Shown piece after piece: positions 51,520-60,163 of a DNA stretch of 64,000 nucleotides (positions are counted from its first letter, which is position 1; each line of letters opens with the position of its first letter). The position numbers and the translations under genes are program-made. Below the pieces are notes generated by a model that saw nothing but the letters and a program-made list of their open reading frames with translations, ran no database searches and was not told the DNA's origin. Source of the stretch: Bradyrhizobium sp. CCGUVB4N (lineage in GTDB: Bacteria > Pseudomonadota > Alphaproteobacteria > Rhizobiales > Xanthobacteraceae); NCBI RefSeq assembly GCF_024199945.1, contig NZ_JANADP010000001.1, positions 7,998,001-8,062,000 on the forward strand, written 5' to 3'.

Positions 51520-52407
51520 CTACCAGCTCCCCGAGGCGCCGCCGCCACCAAAGCTGCCGCCGCCCCCGCTAAAACTGCCGCTGTCGCTCGACGACGATCC
51601 GCTGCTCCAGCCTCCCGACGAGGAGCCGCCCGACCACGCCCCGCCGCGCGACGACCCCGTCGATGCCGGGAAGAGATCGGCGATGAAGGACAGCACGAAG
51701 CCGATGATCCCCGCGAGCAGCGCTAACGCACCGGATCCGATGATGAGCAGCGCCAGGAGGCCGATCACGCTGCCGGTCGCGACCGAGCCCAGCAGCCGCC
51801 CCAATAGCGCGCGCAAAAATCCGCCAACAACGAGCGAGCCGAACAGCGCGACGGGGACAAGCGGCCCGATATCGTCGAGATTGGCAAAATTCACGCTGCG
51901 TGATGGCGCCGGCAACGGCTCGCCGTCGACCACGCGCATCATCCGCTCGGCGCCGGCCGAGATGCCGCCGGCGAAATCGCCTTCCCTGAATTTCGGCGTG
52001 ATGACCTCGTCGATGATCCGCCGCGAGGTCACGTCGGTGAGCGCGCCTTCGAGGCCGTAACCGACCTCGATGCGCAGATGCCGATCGTTCTTGGCGACGA
52101 CGAGGATCGCTCCGTCGTCGACCTTGTTGCGGCCGATCTTCCAGGCCTCGGCGACGCGGATGGAGAACTGCTCGATCGTCTCCGGGTCCGTCGTCGGCAC
52201 GATCAGCACGGCGATCTGGCTGCCCTTCCGCTTTTCGAAATCAGCGAGCTTCTGCGACAGCGCGGCGACATCGCTGCTCGACAGCGTACCGGTCCGGTCG
52301 ACCACGCGGCCGGTGAGCTGCGGCACCGCGACGTCGGCCGCGGCTGCAAACGCGAAGGCGAGGAAGAACGTTGCAACGATCGTTGCACACCACACCCGCA
52401 GTGTCAT
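51520..52407 (-). CDS. TPM-domain membrane protein with Gly/Ser-rich tail
   Basis: This 295-residue protein is predicted with a signal peptide (RVWCATIVATFFLAFAFAAA), a TPM domain (VPQLTGRVVDRTGTLSSSDV, RIEVGYGLEGALTDVTSRRI) and one or two membrane helices (about 200-250). A C-terminal Gly/Ser/Trp-rich tail is typical of YgcG-type proteins. It sits between lemA and the TPM-only gene, the common lemA-TPM arrangement. The start 52407 lies at the edge of a palindromic repeat (52403-52505) and may be slightly off; longer frames read through that repeat. Confidence 0.85.
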   Translation of the reverse strand: MTLRVWCATIVATFFLAFAFAAAADVAVPQLTGRVVDRTGTLSSSDVAALSQKLADFEKRKGSQIAVLIVPTTDPETIEQFSIRVAEAWKIGRNKVDDGAILVVAKNDRHLRIEVGYGLEGALTDVTSRRIIDEVITPKFREGDFAGGISAGAERMMRVVDGEPLPAPSRSVNFANLDDIGPLVPVALFGSLVVGGFLRALLGRLLGSVATGSVIGLLALLIIGSGALALLAGIIGFVLSFIADLFPASTGSSRGGAWSGGSSSGGWSSGSSSSDSGSFSGGGGSFGGGGASGSW

Positions 52408-52505
52408 CGCCCGGCTTGACCGGGCGATCCAGTATTCCAGAGACGCCAGCAGGTTGCGGAGAAGCCGCGGCGTACTGGATTCCCCGCTTTCGCTGGGAAT
52501 GACAG
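52403..52505. repeat. Palindromic intergenic repeat, family E
   Basis: GTCATCGCCCGGCTTGACCGGGCGATCCAGTA and CGTACTGGATTCCCCGCTTTCGCTGGGAATGAC form complementary outer arms (ATCCAGTA/TACTGGAT and GTCAT/ATGAC). It occupies the gap between lemA and the TPM gene, so it is inside the operon. Only one copy is present in the window. Confidence 0.85.
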
Positions 52506-52539
52506 TGGTGGGCGAGGCGCGCATCGGAGCCGGACGCGC

Positions 52540-53151
52540 TTACTTCGACGGTGCGGGCGCAGGCGCGTTGAAATCGACCTTCGGTGCGGTCGAGATTTCC
52601 TTCTCGTTCTCGACCGAGAAATTCGGCTTCTCCTTGTAGCCGAACATCATCGCCGTGAGGTTGTTCGGGAACGATCGGACGGTGACGTTATAGTCCTGCA
52701 CCGCCTTGATGTAGCGGTTGCGCGCAACCGTGATGCGGTTCTCGGTTCCCTCGAGCTGCGACATCAGGTCCTTGAACAGGGCATCCGACTTGAGTTGCGG
52801 ATAGTTTTCCGTGACCACGAGCAGCCGGGACAATGCGCTGGAGAGCTCGCCCTGCGCGGCCTGAAACTTCTGGAGCGCGGCAGGGTCGTTCAACACCTCC
52901 GGCGTCGCCTGGATGCTGCCGACCTTGGCGCGGGCATTGGTGACGCCGAGCAGCACGTCCTTTTCCTGCTGCGCAAAGCCCTTCACCGAATTGACCAGAT
53001 TGGGCACGAGATCGGCGCGGCGTTGATACTGGTTCACCACCTCGGACCAGTTGGCCTTGATCTGCTCATCCTGGCTCTGGATCGCGTTGTAGCCGCAATT
53101 CGTCAGGCTGAGCGAGGCCAGTGCCGCCAGCACGGTCAGGATCTTGCGCAT
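52540..53151 (-). CDS. lemA: LemA family lipoprotein-like protein
   Basis: This 203-residue protein has an N-terminal membrane segment with a Cys (LASLSLTNCGYNAIQ, a lipobox-like site) and the LemA core of long helices, including NQYQRRADLVPNLVNSVKGF and VVTENYPQLKSDALFKDLMS. LemA proteins associate with membranes; function is unclear. It heads an operon with two TPM-domain proteins (lemA, TPM membrane, TPM soluble), the order conserved in many bacteria. I start at 53151. A longer frame reaching 53898 reads antisense through the enoyl-CoA hydratase gene and is not real. Confidence 0.9.
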   Translation of the reverse strand: MRKILTVLAALASLSLTNCGYNAIQSQDEQIKANWSEVVNQYQRRADLVPNLVNSVKGFAQQEKDVLLGVTNARAKVGSIQATPEVLNDPAALQKFQAAQGELSSALSRLLVVTENYPQLKSDALFKDLMSQLEGTENRITVARNRYIKAVQDYNVTVRSFPNNLTAMMFGYKEKPNFSVENEKEISTAPKVDFNAPAPAPSK

Positions 53152-53322
53152 GGAAATTTCTCCCGGTGGAATCGAGGGCAAACTACCAGATTGAGCGCGC
53201 AGGACGCCAGATGTCCCGACGGACGGCGCCGAAAGCAGCCGGCTAACGCAAGCCTCTTGCCTATCACCGGGCGACATAGTCAACTCCCAGCAAACAAGAC
53301 GAAAAATCCAGGGGAGCGCGCC

Positions 53323-54174
53323 ATGTCCTCGTTCGAGACCATCCTCGTGGAGCGGCCGGAGCCGGCGATCGCCAGGGTCGTCATGAACCGGCCCGAAGCG
53401 CGCAATGCGCAGAACCTGCAAATGACCTACGACCTCAACGCCGCCTTCGACGCGGCGGTCCAGGACGACGCGGTCAAGGTGATCATCCTCGCCGGCAACG
53501 GGCCGCACTTCTCCTCCGGCCACGATCTGCGTCCCGGGGCTAAGAATGCCGCCGGCGCGGATTTTCCGCCGATCGGGAATTGGGGCGGCTTTGCCGAGAC
53601 CAACGCCCATGGCCGTTTCGCGCGCGAGCAGGAGATATATCTCCAGATCACACGGCGCTGGCGTAACCTGGCGAAGCCGACCATCGCCGAGGTGCATGGC
53701 AAGTGCATCGCCGGTGGTTTGATGCTGGCCTGGGCCTGCGACCTCATCATTGCCAGCGACGACGCGCAGTTCTGCGACCCCGTCGTCACCATGGGCGTCT
53801 GCGGCGTCGAATGGTTCGTGCATCCCTGGGAGCTCGGCCCGCGCAAGGCCAAGGAATTTCTGTTCACGGCCGACAGCTGGAGCGCCGAGGAGGCGCATCA
53901 GCTCGGCATGGTGAACCAGGTCGTACCACGCGCGGAGCTTTCATCGCGCGTGATGGAGCTGGCGCGGCGGATCGCGTCAAAACCGTCCTTTGCGCTGAAG
54001 CTGACTAAGGAGGCCGTGAACCGCTCCGTCGACGTGATGGGCCAGCCCGCCGCGATCGACCAGGCCTTTGCGCTGCATCAACTCTGTCACGCCCACAATC
54101 TTCAGGAGTTCGGCATGGTGGTCGACCCGTCCGGACTGCACCCCTCCGTGCGCAAGCCGGCGGCCGCGGAGTAA
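53323..54174 (+). CDS. Enoyl-CoA hydratase/isomerase family protein
   Basis: This 283-residue crotonase-fold protein has the oxyanion-hole segment GNGPHFSSGHDL and the second site HGKCIAGGLMLAWACDL. The catalytic Glu pair typical of hydratases is not clear in this family member, so isomerase or other crotonase activities are also possible. Start at 53323 follows GGGGAG. It is the first gene of a three-gene operon with two acyl-CoA dehydrogenases, which fits beta-oxidation of an unusual acyl-CoA. The stop is 5 bp before the next start. Confidence 0.9.
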   Translation: MSSFETILVERPEPAIARVVMNRPEARNAQNLQMTYDLNAAFDAAVQDDAVKVIILAGNGPHFSSGHDLRPGAKNAAGADFPPIGNWGGFAETNAHGRFAREQEIYLQITRRWRNLAKPTIAEVHGKCIAGGLMLAWACDLIIASDDAQFCDPVVTMGVCGVEWFVHPWELGPRKAKEFLFTADSWSAEEAHQLGMVNQVVPRAELSSRVMELARRIASKPSFALKLTKEAVNRSVDVMGQPAAIDQAFALHQLCHAHNLQEFGMVVDPSGLHPSVRKPAAAE

Positions 54175-54178
54175 GGAC

Positions 54179-55327
54179 ATGGATCTCAATCTCACCGACG
54201 AGCAACGGCTGCTGCGCGAGAGTGCGGAACGCTTCGTGGCCGAGAGCTACGATGCCGACCACCGCCGCAAGACGGCCAACGATCCACTCGGCTTCAGCCC
54301 CGCGGTGTGGAAGCAGTTCGCCGAGCTCGGCTGGCTGGCGCTGCCGATCCCTGAAGAGTTTGACGGGCTCGGCGGCGGGCCGGTCGAGATCGGCATCTTG
54401 ATGGAGGCGTTCGGCCGTGGGCTGGTGTCCGAGCCCTATGTCGCAACGGTCGTGCTCGGCGCTGCACTGATCGAGCGATGCGGCAGCACGGCGCAGAAGC
54501 AGGCGAGCCTGCCCAAGATCGCAGACGGCTCATTGAAGCTCGCGTTTGCGCATTCCGAGCGCGCCGCGCGGTTCGACCTGGCAAAGGTCGCGACATCAGC
54601 GACCAAGACGGCGCAGGGCTGGCGTCTCTCCGGCAGCAAGATCGCCGTGCTCGACGGCCATGCCGCCGACGAGATCATCGTCTCCGCGCATCTGCACGAT
54701 CATCACGGACCATCGGGGCGGATCGGCCTGTTTCTGGTGCCGGCGACGGCGCCGGGGCTTTCGATCTCCGACTATCCGCGCCTCGGCGGCGGGCGCGCTT
54801 GCAACATCGAGCTCTCCGATGTGCAGCTGCCAGCAGATGCCCTGCTCGGCGACGGCAAGGACGCGCTGCCGGCGATCGAGTGGGCCGTCGACCGCACCAT
54901 GGCTGCGCTCGGCGCGGAAGCCGTCGGCATCATGCAGACGCTGCTCGATACCACGCTCGACTACACCAAGATCAGGAAGCAATTCGGCCGGCCGTTGTCC
55001 GCCAACCAGGTGATCCGCCATCGCCTCGCCGACATGGCCATCCAGGTCGACGAAGCCCGCTCCATGGCCCTGCGCGCCGCGCTGAAGGCCGATAGCGCGC
55101 CGGTCGAGCGGGCCCGCGCCGCTTCGGCTGCGAAGGCGAAGATCGGCAAATGCGCCCGCTTCGTCGGCGAGCAATCGATCCAGCTCCACGGCGGCATGGG
55201 TGTCACCGAGGAGCTCGAGGTCGGCGCCTATTTCAAGCGGCTTGTCGCCTTCGACACGCTGTTCGGCGGCAGCGCGCATCATTACGGCCGCCATGCCCAG
55301 CTCGGCCGCACCACTCAACCTGCCTGA
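54179..55327 (+). CDS. Acyl-CoA dehydrogenase subunit, lacking GTSEI motif
   Basis: This 382-residue ACAD has DEQRLLRESAERF at the N-terminus and FAD-binding QLHGGMGVTEELEVGAYF. The C-terminal block usually holding the catalytic Glu (GTSEI) is replaced by LFGGSAHHYGRHA. The next gene has GTSEI but lacks HGGMG. This complementary loss is what is expected of alpha/beta ACAD pairs (such as the FadE26-FadE27/ChsE4-ChsE5 heterotetramers of mycobacteria) that share active sites. The start at 54179 follows GTAAGGAC. It lies between the hydratase and the partner subunit, so all three are one operon. Confidence 0.9.
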   Translation: MDLNLTDEQRLLRESAERFVAESYDADHRRKTANDPLGFSPAVWKQFAELGWLALPIPEEFDGLGGGPVEIGILMEAFGRGLVSEPYVATVVLGAALIERCGSTAQKQASLPKIADGSLKLAFAHSERAARFDLAKVATSATKTAQGWRLSGSKIAVLDGHAADEIIVSAHLHDHHGPSGRIGLFLVPATAPGLSISDYPRLGGGRACNIELSDVQLPADALLGDGKDALPAIEWAVDRTMAALGAEAVGIMQTLLDTTLDYTKIRKQFGRPLSANQVIRHRLADMAIQVDEARSMALRAALKADSAPVERARAASAAKAKIGKCARFVGEQSIQLHGGMGVTEELEVGAYFKRLVAFDTLFGGSAHHYGRHAQLGRTTQPA

Positions 55328-55342
55328 CACCGGGAGCGCATC

Positions 55343-56539
55343 ATGGACCTGTCGTTCAATGCCGAGGAGCGCGCCTTCCAGAGCGAGGTGCGCGGTTTCA
55401 TCGCCAAAAATCTCACCGAGGAGATGAAACGCGCCACCGCGCTGACGCCGTCGGTGTTCTCCGATCCTGATATCGGCATGGCCTGGCAGCGCGCGCTGCA
55501 CAAGCAGGGCTGGGGCGCGCCGGGCTGGCCCGTGGATCATGGCGGCCCGAACTGGACGCCGGCGCAGCGCTGGATCTTCGAGAGCGAATGCGCGCGCGCC
55601 GGCGTGCCCAATGTCAACGTGATGGGCGTGAAGATGGTCGGGCCCGTCATCATCGGCTTCGGCTCGCCCGAGCAGAAGAATTTTTACCTGCCGCGCATTC
55701 TCTCCGGTGAGGACTATTGGTGCCAGGGCTATTCCGAGCCGGGCTCCGGCTCCGATCTCTCCTCGCTGAAGACGCGCGCGGTGCGCGACGGCGACGACTA
55801 CATCATCAACGGCACGAAAATCTGGACCACGCATGCGCACCACGCCAATCGCATGTTCGCGCTGGTCCGCACCAGCGACGGCCCGCGGCAGCAGGACGGC
55901 ATCAGTTTTATTCTGATCGACATGAAGACCCCGGGGATTACGACGCGCCCCATCCTCACCATCGGCGGCGACCACGAGGTCAACCAGGTGTTCTTCGACG
56001 ACGTGCGCGTGCCCGTGGCCAACCGCGTCGGCGACGAAGGCAAGGGCTGGACCTACGGCAAATACCTGCTCGAGTTCGAGCGCGGCTCGGGCATCGCATC
56101 CGCCAAGCTGCGCGAAGGGCTGCGCGCCATCACCGAGCTGGCGGAGTCCGATCTCACGGGACGCGCGATCGACAGCCCTGATATCGCGTCCCGCATCTCG
56201 GAGGTCGAGGTCGACATCGACGCGCTGGAGATGACCGAGCTGCGCGTACTCTCGGCGCTCCAGACCGGCCAGAATCCCGGCGCGGCGTCGTCGATCCTGA
56301 AGCTGCGCAACAGCGAGATCCGGCAAGCCGTGACGAAGCTCGGCGTCGACGTGATCGGCCACGATGCGCTCGCCGTCGAACCGATGCGCCCGCTCTACAA
56401 GCTCAACCACGAGCCGGCGCTGCCGGAGGACATGCTGACGGTGGTGCCGGAGTATCTCAACGGCCGCGCCTACACGATCTTCGGCGGCACCTCGGAGATC
56501 CAGCGCGATATTATTGCGAAGATGATGCTGGGGATTTAG
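55343..56539 (+). CDS. Acyl-CoA dehydrogenase subunit with catalytic GTSEI
   Basis: This 398-residue ACAD has WAQRALHKQ-like N-terminal helices, the substrate/FAD loop GYSEPGSGSDLSSL and C-terminal IFGGTSEIQRDIIAKMMLG, which carries the catalytic Glu. The FAD-binding HGGxG motif is missing (VDVIGHDALAVEPMRP), opposite to the upstream subunit. It is therefore probably the catalytic half of a two-subunit enzyme. Start at 55343 is 15 bp after the previous stop, following GGGAGCG. A family A repeat follows, closing the operon. Confidence 0.9.
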   Translation: MDLSFNAEERAFQSEVRGFIAKNLTEEMKRATALTPSVFSDPDIGMAWQRALHKQGWGAPGWPVDHGGPNWTPAQRWIFESECARAGVPNVNVMGVKMVGPVIIGFGSPEQKNFYLPRILSGEDYWCQGYSEPGSGSDLSSLKTRAVRDGDDYIINGTKIWTTHAHHANRMFALVRTSDGPRQQDGISFILIDMKTPGITTRPILTIGGDHEVNQVFFDDVRVPVANRVGDEGKGWTYGKYLLEFERGSGIASAKLREGLRAITELAESDLTGRAIDSPDIASRISEVEVDIDALEMTELRVLSALQTGQNPGAASSILKLRNSEIRQAVTKLGVDVIGHDALAVEPMRPLYKLNHEPALPEDMLTVVPEYLNGRAYTIFGGTSEIQRDIIAKMMLGI

Positions 56540-56564
56540 CGAGACTGGCGCTCCACACTCCGCC

Positions 56565-56709
56565 GTCGTCCCGGACAAGCGCAGCGCAGATCCGGGACCC
56601 ACAACCACAGGGAGATGTGGTTACAGGGACTCGGAGTGACCGGCTTCGCATCAAACTCCGCCCTGTGGCTATGGGTCCCGGGCTCGCGCTGCGCGCGCCC
56701 CGGGACGAC
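56565..56709. repeat. Palindromic intergenic repeat, family A (copy 6)
   Basis: GTCGTCCCGGACAAGC to CCCCGGGACGAC with the internal TATGGGTCCCGGG arm shared by all copies and a variable GCGCGC hairpin. It lies between the convergent acyl-CoA dehydrogenase and molybdopterin hydroxylase genes. Confidence 0.9.
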
Positions 56710-56741
56710 GGTTGTGGTTGCCGTGACAGCAGAGACTATAG

Positions 56742-59063
56742 TTAGACAGCCTTCGCGTCCTTGATCGCCTTCCAGATCTTCTGCGGCGTCAGGGGCGTGT
56801 TCAGCTGGCTGATGCCGAGTTCGGCCAGCGCATCCATCACGCCGTTGGTGACGCAGGGCGGGCCGCCGATGGCGCCGGATTCGCCGCAGCCCTTGGCGCC
56901 GAGCGGGTTGGTGCGGCAGGGCGCGGAATCATCCAGCGTCACCACGATCGGCGGGACGTCATCGGCGCGCGGGATGCAGTAATCCTGGTAGCTCGCGGTC
57001 AGGAGCTGGCCGTCGGCATCGTATGACACGCCCTCGTACAGCGCCTGACCGATGCCCTGCGCGACGCCGCCATGGATCTGCCCCGTCACCAGCATCGGGT
57101 TCACGGCAACGCCGACGTCGTCGACGGTGGTGTAGCGCACGACCTTGGAGACGCCGGTCTCCGGATCGATCTCGACCTCGCAAATATGCGTGCCGTTCGG
57201 CCAGCTCGGGCCGTCGACCTCGCCTTCGGAATCGACGCTGAGCTTTGCGCCGGTTTCCTTCTCGGCAATATCGAACAGGCTGATGCGGCGGTCGGTGCCG
57301 ACCACGGTGAGCATGCCGCCCTGGTACTCGATGTCCTCGACCGAGGTCTCGAGCACATTCGCTGCCTTCTCGCGCGCCTTCTGGATCAGGTCGTTGGAGG
57401 AGACGGCGACCGCCGTACCGCCGACGAACAGCGAGCGCGAGCCGACACTGCCAAAGCCCATCGCCAGATCGGTGTCGCCCTGGACGACGTCGATCTTGTC
57501 CATGGGAATGCCGAGCGTGTCGGAGATCATCTGGGTGTAGGTGGTCTGCAGCCCCTGCCCCATCGCCATGGTGCCGGAATGCAGCACGACGCGGCCCTGC
57601 GAGGTCGCGTGCAGGCTGACCTTTTCAGTGTGGGCGCGACCGCCGGTCCATTCGATGTAGGAGGTCAGGCCCCGGCCGTAGAGCAGGCCCTTCTTCTTCG
57701 CGGCCTTCTTGCGCGCGGCAAAGCCGTCCCAGTCGGCCAGCTTCACGGCGCGGTCGAGCATGTGGGCGAAGGCGCCGGAATCGTAAACCTGGCCAGTAGC
57801 GTTGGTGTAGGGCAGCTGCGCCGGCTTGATGTAATTGGCTTTGCGGATCGCGCGCGGATCGATGCCGATTTTTCGCGCGGCGGCGTCGAACAGCCGCTCG
57901 ACGATGAAGACGGCTTCTGGACGACCGGCGCCGCGATAGGCACCGACCGGTGCGGTGTGGGTCATCACCGACTTGACCTCGAAATGAACCAGCGGCAGGT
58001 CGTAGACACCGGTCTGCACGAACGGACCGAGCACCAGCGGAATGATGTTGGCCGCGCCCGAGGAATAGGCGCCGGTGCAGCCGATCGAGGTGACGCGATA
58101 GGCCAGCACCTTGCCCTTCTCGTCCAGCGCGAAGGACGCCGTCGAGGTGAGATCGCGGCCATGGGTGCCACCGACGAATTCGTCGGTACGGTCACCGCGC
58201 CAGCGGATCTTCCTGTTCAGCTTGGTCGCGACATAGGCGACGATGCCGTCTTCCGGATAGAGGTTGGTCTTCTGGCCGAAACCGCCGCCGATGTCGCCGA
58301 CGAGCACGCGCACGCTGTCCTTGGGACGCTTCAGCACGGCTTCCGCCAGCACGTCGCGGGTCGAGGCCGGGGTCTGCGACTGAACATGCAGGAGGAGACG
58401 GCCGGTCTTCTTGTCGATCTCGGCGATGGTCGAACGCGGCTCCATCGCCGACGGCACCAGGCGCTGGCTGACGAGATCGAGCTCGACGGTGTGCGCAGCC
58501 TTGGCGAAGGCCTCATCGACTTTGGCGGCATCGCCATAGCTCATCGCACCGACGATGTTGTCGGGCGCCTCGGGCCACACCACCGGCGCGCCGGCTTTGA
58601 CGGCCTCGACGGGATCGACCACGGCGGGCTGCACGTCGTATTCGACCACGATCGCTTCGGCCGCGCTCTGGGCTTCCGCACGCGACGAAGCCACCACCGC
58701 CGCCACCGCCTCGCCGGTGTAGCGCACGACCTCATGGGCGAGCAGCCGCCGCGGCGGCACGGTCATCGGCTTGCCGTCGGGGCGCTTGAAGATGCTCAAG
58801 GTCGGAATGGTGCCGACGTCGTCCTTGATCAGATCGGCGCCGGTGTAGATGGCGGTGACGCCCGGCATCGATGCCGCGGCGCTGGTGTCGATCGAGAGGA
58901 TCTTCGCGTGCGCATGCGGCGAGCGCAGCACGTGCAACCACAACGCGCCGTCCTCCGGCTTGTCGTCGATGAATTGACCCTTCCCGGTGAGCAGCCGCTG
59001 GTCTTCCAAACGCTTGACGGGCTGGCCCGCTCCGAAACGCAAATTGCCGGGAAGAATGTTCAT
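56742..59063 (-). CDS. Orphan large molybdopterin subunit of xanthine/CO-dehydrogenase family
   Basis: This 773-residue protein has the xanthine-dehydrogenase large-subunit layout: an alpha/beta entry domain (LTGKGQFIDDK), a first Mo-pterin domain with VGAYRGAGRPEA, and MGQGLQTTYTQM. The catalytic Glu is in GCGESGAIGG. The AYRGAGRPE signature is of the aldehyde/xanthine dehydrogenase type, not the CO-dehydrogenase AYxCSFR. Neither a [2Fe-2S] (small) nor an FAD (medium) subunit gene is adjacent, so partners lie elsewhere or another electron acceptor is used. Start 59063 follows AGAGGA; an upstream codon at 59087 is less likely. The substrate is unknown. Confidence 0.88.
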   Translation of the reverse strand: MNILPGNLRFGAGQPVKRLEDQRLLTGKGQFIDDKPEDGALWLHVLRSPHAHAKILSIDTSAAASMPGVTAIYTGADLIKDDVGTIPTLSIFKRPDGKPMTVPPRRLLAHEVVRYTGEAVAAVVASSRAEAQSAAEAIVVEYDVQPAVVDPVEAVKAGAPVVWPEAPDNIVGAMSYGDAAKVDEAFAKAAHTVELDLVSQRLVPSAMEPRSTIAEIDKKTGRLLLHVQSQTPASTRDVLAEAVLKRPKDSVRVLVGDIGGGFGQKTNLYPEDGIVAYVATKLNRKIRWRGDRTDEFVGGTHGRDLTSTASFALDEKGKVLAYRVTSIGCTGAYSSGAANIIPLVLGPFVQTGVYDLPLVHFEVKSVMTHTAPVGAYRGAGRPEAVFIVERLFDAAARKIGIDPRAIRKANYIKPAQLPYTNATGQVYDSGAFAHMLDRAVKLADWDGFAARKKAAKKKGLLYGRGLTSYIEWTGGRAHTEKVSLHATSQGRVVLHSGTMAMGQGLQTTYTQMISDTLGIPMDKIDVVQGDTDLAMGFGSVGSRSLFVGGTAVAVSSNDLIQKAREKAANVLETSVEDIEYQGGMLTVVGTDRRISLFDIAEKETGAKLSVDSEGEVDGPSWPNGTHICEVEIDPETGVSKVVRYTTVDDVGVAVNPMLVTGQIHGGVAQGIGQALYEGVSYDADGQLLTASYQDYCIPRADDVPPIVVTLDDSAPCRTNPLGAKGCGESGAIGGPPCVTNGVMDALAELGISQLNTPLTPQKIWKAIKDAKAV

Positions 59064-59176
59064 TCCGCTGGGTCCTCTAAGCCTCAAAGTGCGGCCGCCT
59101 TTTAGCGGATCGAGGCAGGCGAGACCAGCTGCGGTTTTAGGCGGAAATCCCGCGATTTCGGCATAGCGAGACGAGG

Positions 59177-60052
59177 TTAAGCCAGCTCTTTGAGCGCCGC
59201 TTCCACGATCTTGCGCGCTTCCGCGGTGAGAGCTGCCTGCGGCGGGACGGGGTCGCCGACGTCATAGCCCTGGATCGCGAGACCGGCCTTGATGCAGGCC
59301 GCGAGATTGAAGCGGGCGAAGGCCTCGTTGATGCGCCACAGCCTGCGCTGGAGCGCCATGGCCTCGTCCCAGCGGCCGGCCTGGCAGAGATCGTAGAGTG
59401 CCACGCTCTGGCGCGGGATGATGCAGGCCGGGCCCGCCATCCAGCCGAGGCCGCCGATCAGCATCACCGCAGCCGGGATGTGGGCGGAGGCCGAGAACAC
59501 GCGCAGGCGATCGCCGCAGCGGTTCATGATCGACAGCAAGCGCCCGGTGTTGGTCGAGGCGTCCTTGATGTAACCAATGCGCGGATGCTCGGCGAGGCGC
59601 GCGATGACATCGAGGGTCAGATCCGAGCGCTGGAATTGCGGATTGGTGTAGATCACGACGGGAATGTCCACGGCATCAGCGATGCTGCGGAAATAGGATT
59701 CGACCTGGGCATCTGCGAGCGGAAAGTAGGCCTCGAGGATCGCCAGGATGCCGTTGGCGCCGAGCTTCTGGTAGGCCTGCGCCTGCGCCACCGCATCGGC
59801 CGTCGAGGTCGACGCAACGCCGGCCACCACAGGCACGCGGCCCTTCGCAGCCTCGATCGTGGTCTGCACCACCGCCATGCGCTGTGCGGCGTTGAGATAG
59901 GCGAACTCACCGGTCGAGCCCAGCGGCGTCAGCCCGTGCACGCCGGCACCGATCAAATCGTCGCAGAGCTTTGCGAGCACGTCCGTTCGCACCGCGCCGT
60001 CAATGCCGACGGGCGAGACGAGATAGGGAAAGACGCCGCGAAAATCGGTCAT
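59177..60052 (-). CDS. DapA-family (dihydrodipicolinate synthase-like) lyase
   Basis: This 291-residue TIM-barrel protein has the family's substrate loop [14 protein letters not shown], the catalytic Tyr in [10 protein letters not shown] and the Schiff-base Lys in IGYIKDAST. Pyruvate-dependent aldol cleavage or condensation is therefore possible. Dedicated DHDPS usually sits in lysine operons, so a catabolic N-acetylneuraminate, 2-keto-3-deoxy sugar or hydroxy-acid lyase is likelier here. It is 113 bp downstream of nothing obvious and upstream of the molybdopterin gene on the same strand. Start at 60052 has no strong RBS; a codon at 60118 would add 22 residues. Confidence 0.87.
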   Translation of the reverse strand: MTDFRGVFPYLVSPVGIDGAVRTDVLAKLCDDLIGAGVHGLTPLGSTGEFAYLNAAQRMAVVQTTIEAAKGRVPVVAGVASTSTADAVAQAQAYQKLGANGILAILEAYFPLADAQVESYFRSIADAVDIPVVIYTNPQFQRSDLTLDVIARLAEHPRIGYIKDASTNTGRLLSIMNRCGDRLRVFSASAHIPAAVMLIGGLGWMAGPACIIPRQSVALYDLCQAGRWDEAMALQRRLWRINEAFARFNLAACIKAGLAIQGYDVGDPVPPQAALTAEARKIVEAALKELA

Positions 60053-60163
60053 GTCGGGAATAAAATCCGGGGAAGCGAGTCTTGTCTGGCAGGCGCGCGA
60101 TCCAACGCGTGCTACCATGGGGTCCTATTGCCAGCAAGCGACCTGCTTTCGAAGAGCGTATTT

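Noticed and set aside
53152-53898. N-terminal extension of lemA through the gap and antisense to the enoyl-CoA hydratase
   Set aside because: It is antisense to the enoyl-CoA hydratase gene and is longer than any LemA; the signal/lipobox start at 53151 is better.
54596-56608. 670-aa antisense frame over both acyl-CoA dehydrogenases
   Set aside because: Compositional shadow in a GC-rich genome; the sense strand carries clear ACAD motifs.
57072-59105. 677-aa antisense frame over the molybdopterin subunit
   Set aside because: Same reason; the sense frame has intact GCGESG and AYRGAGRPE motifs.
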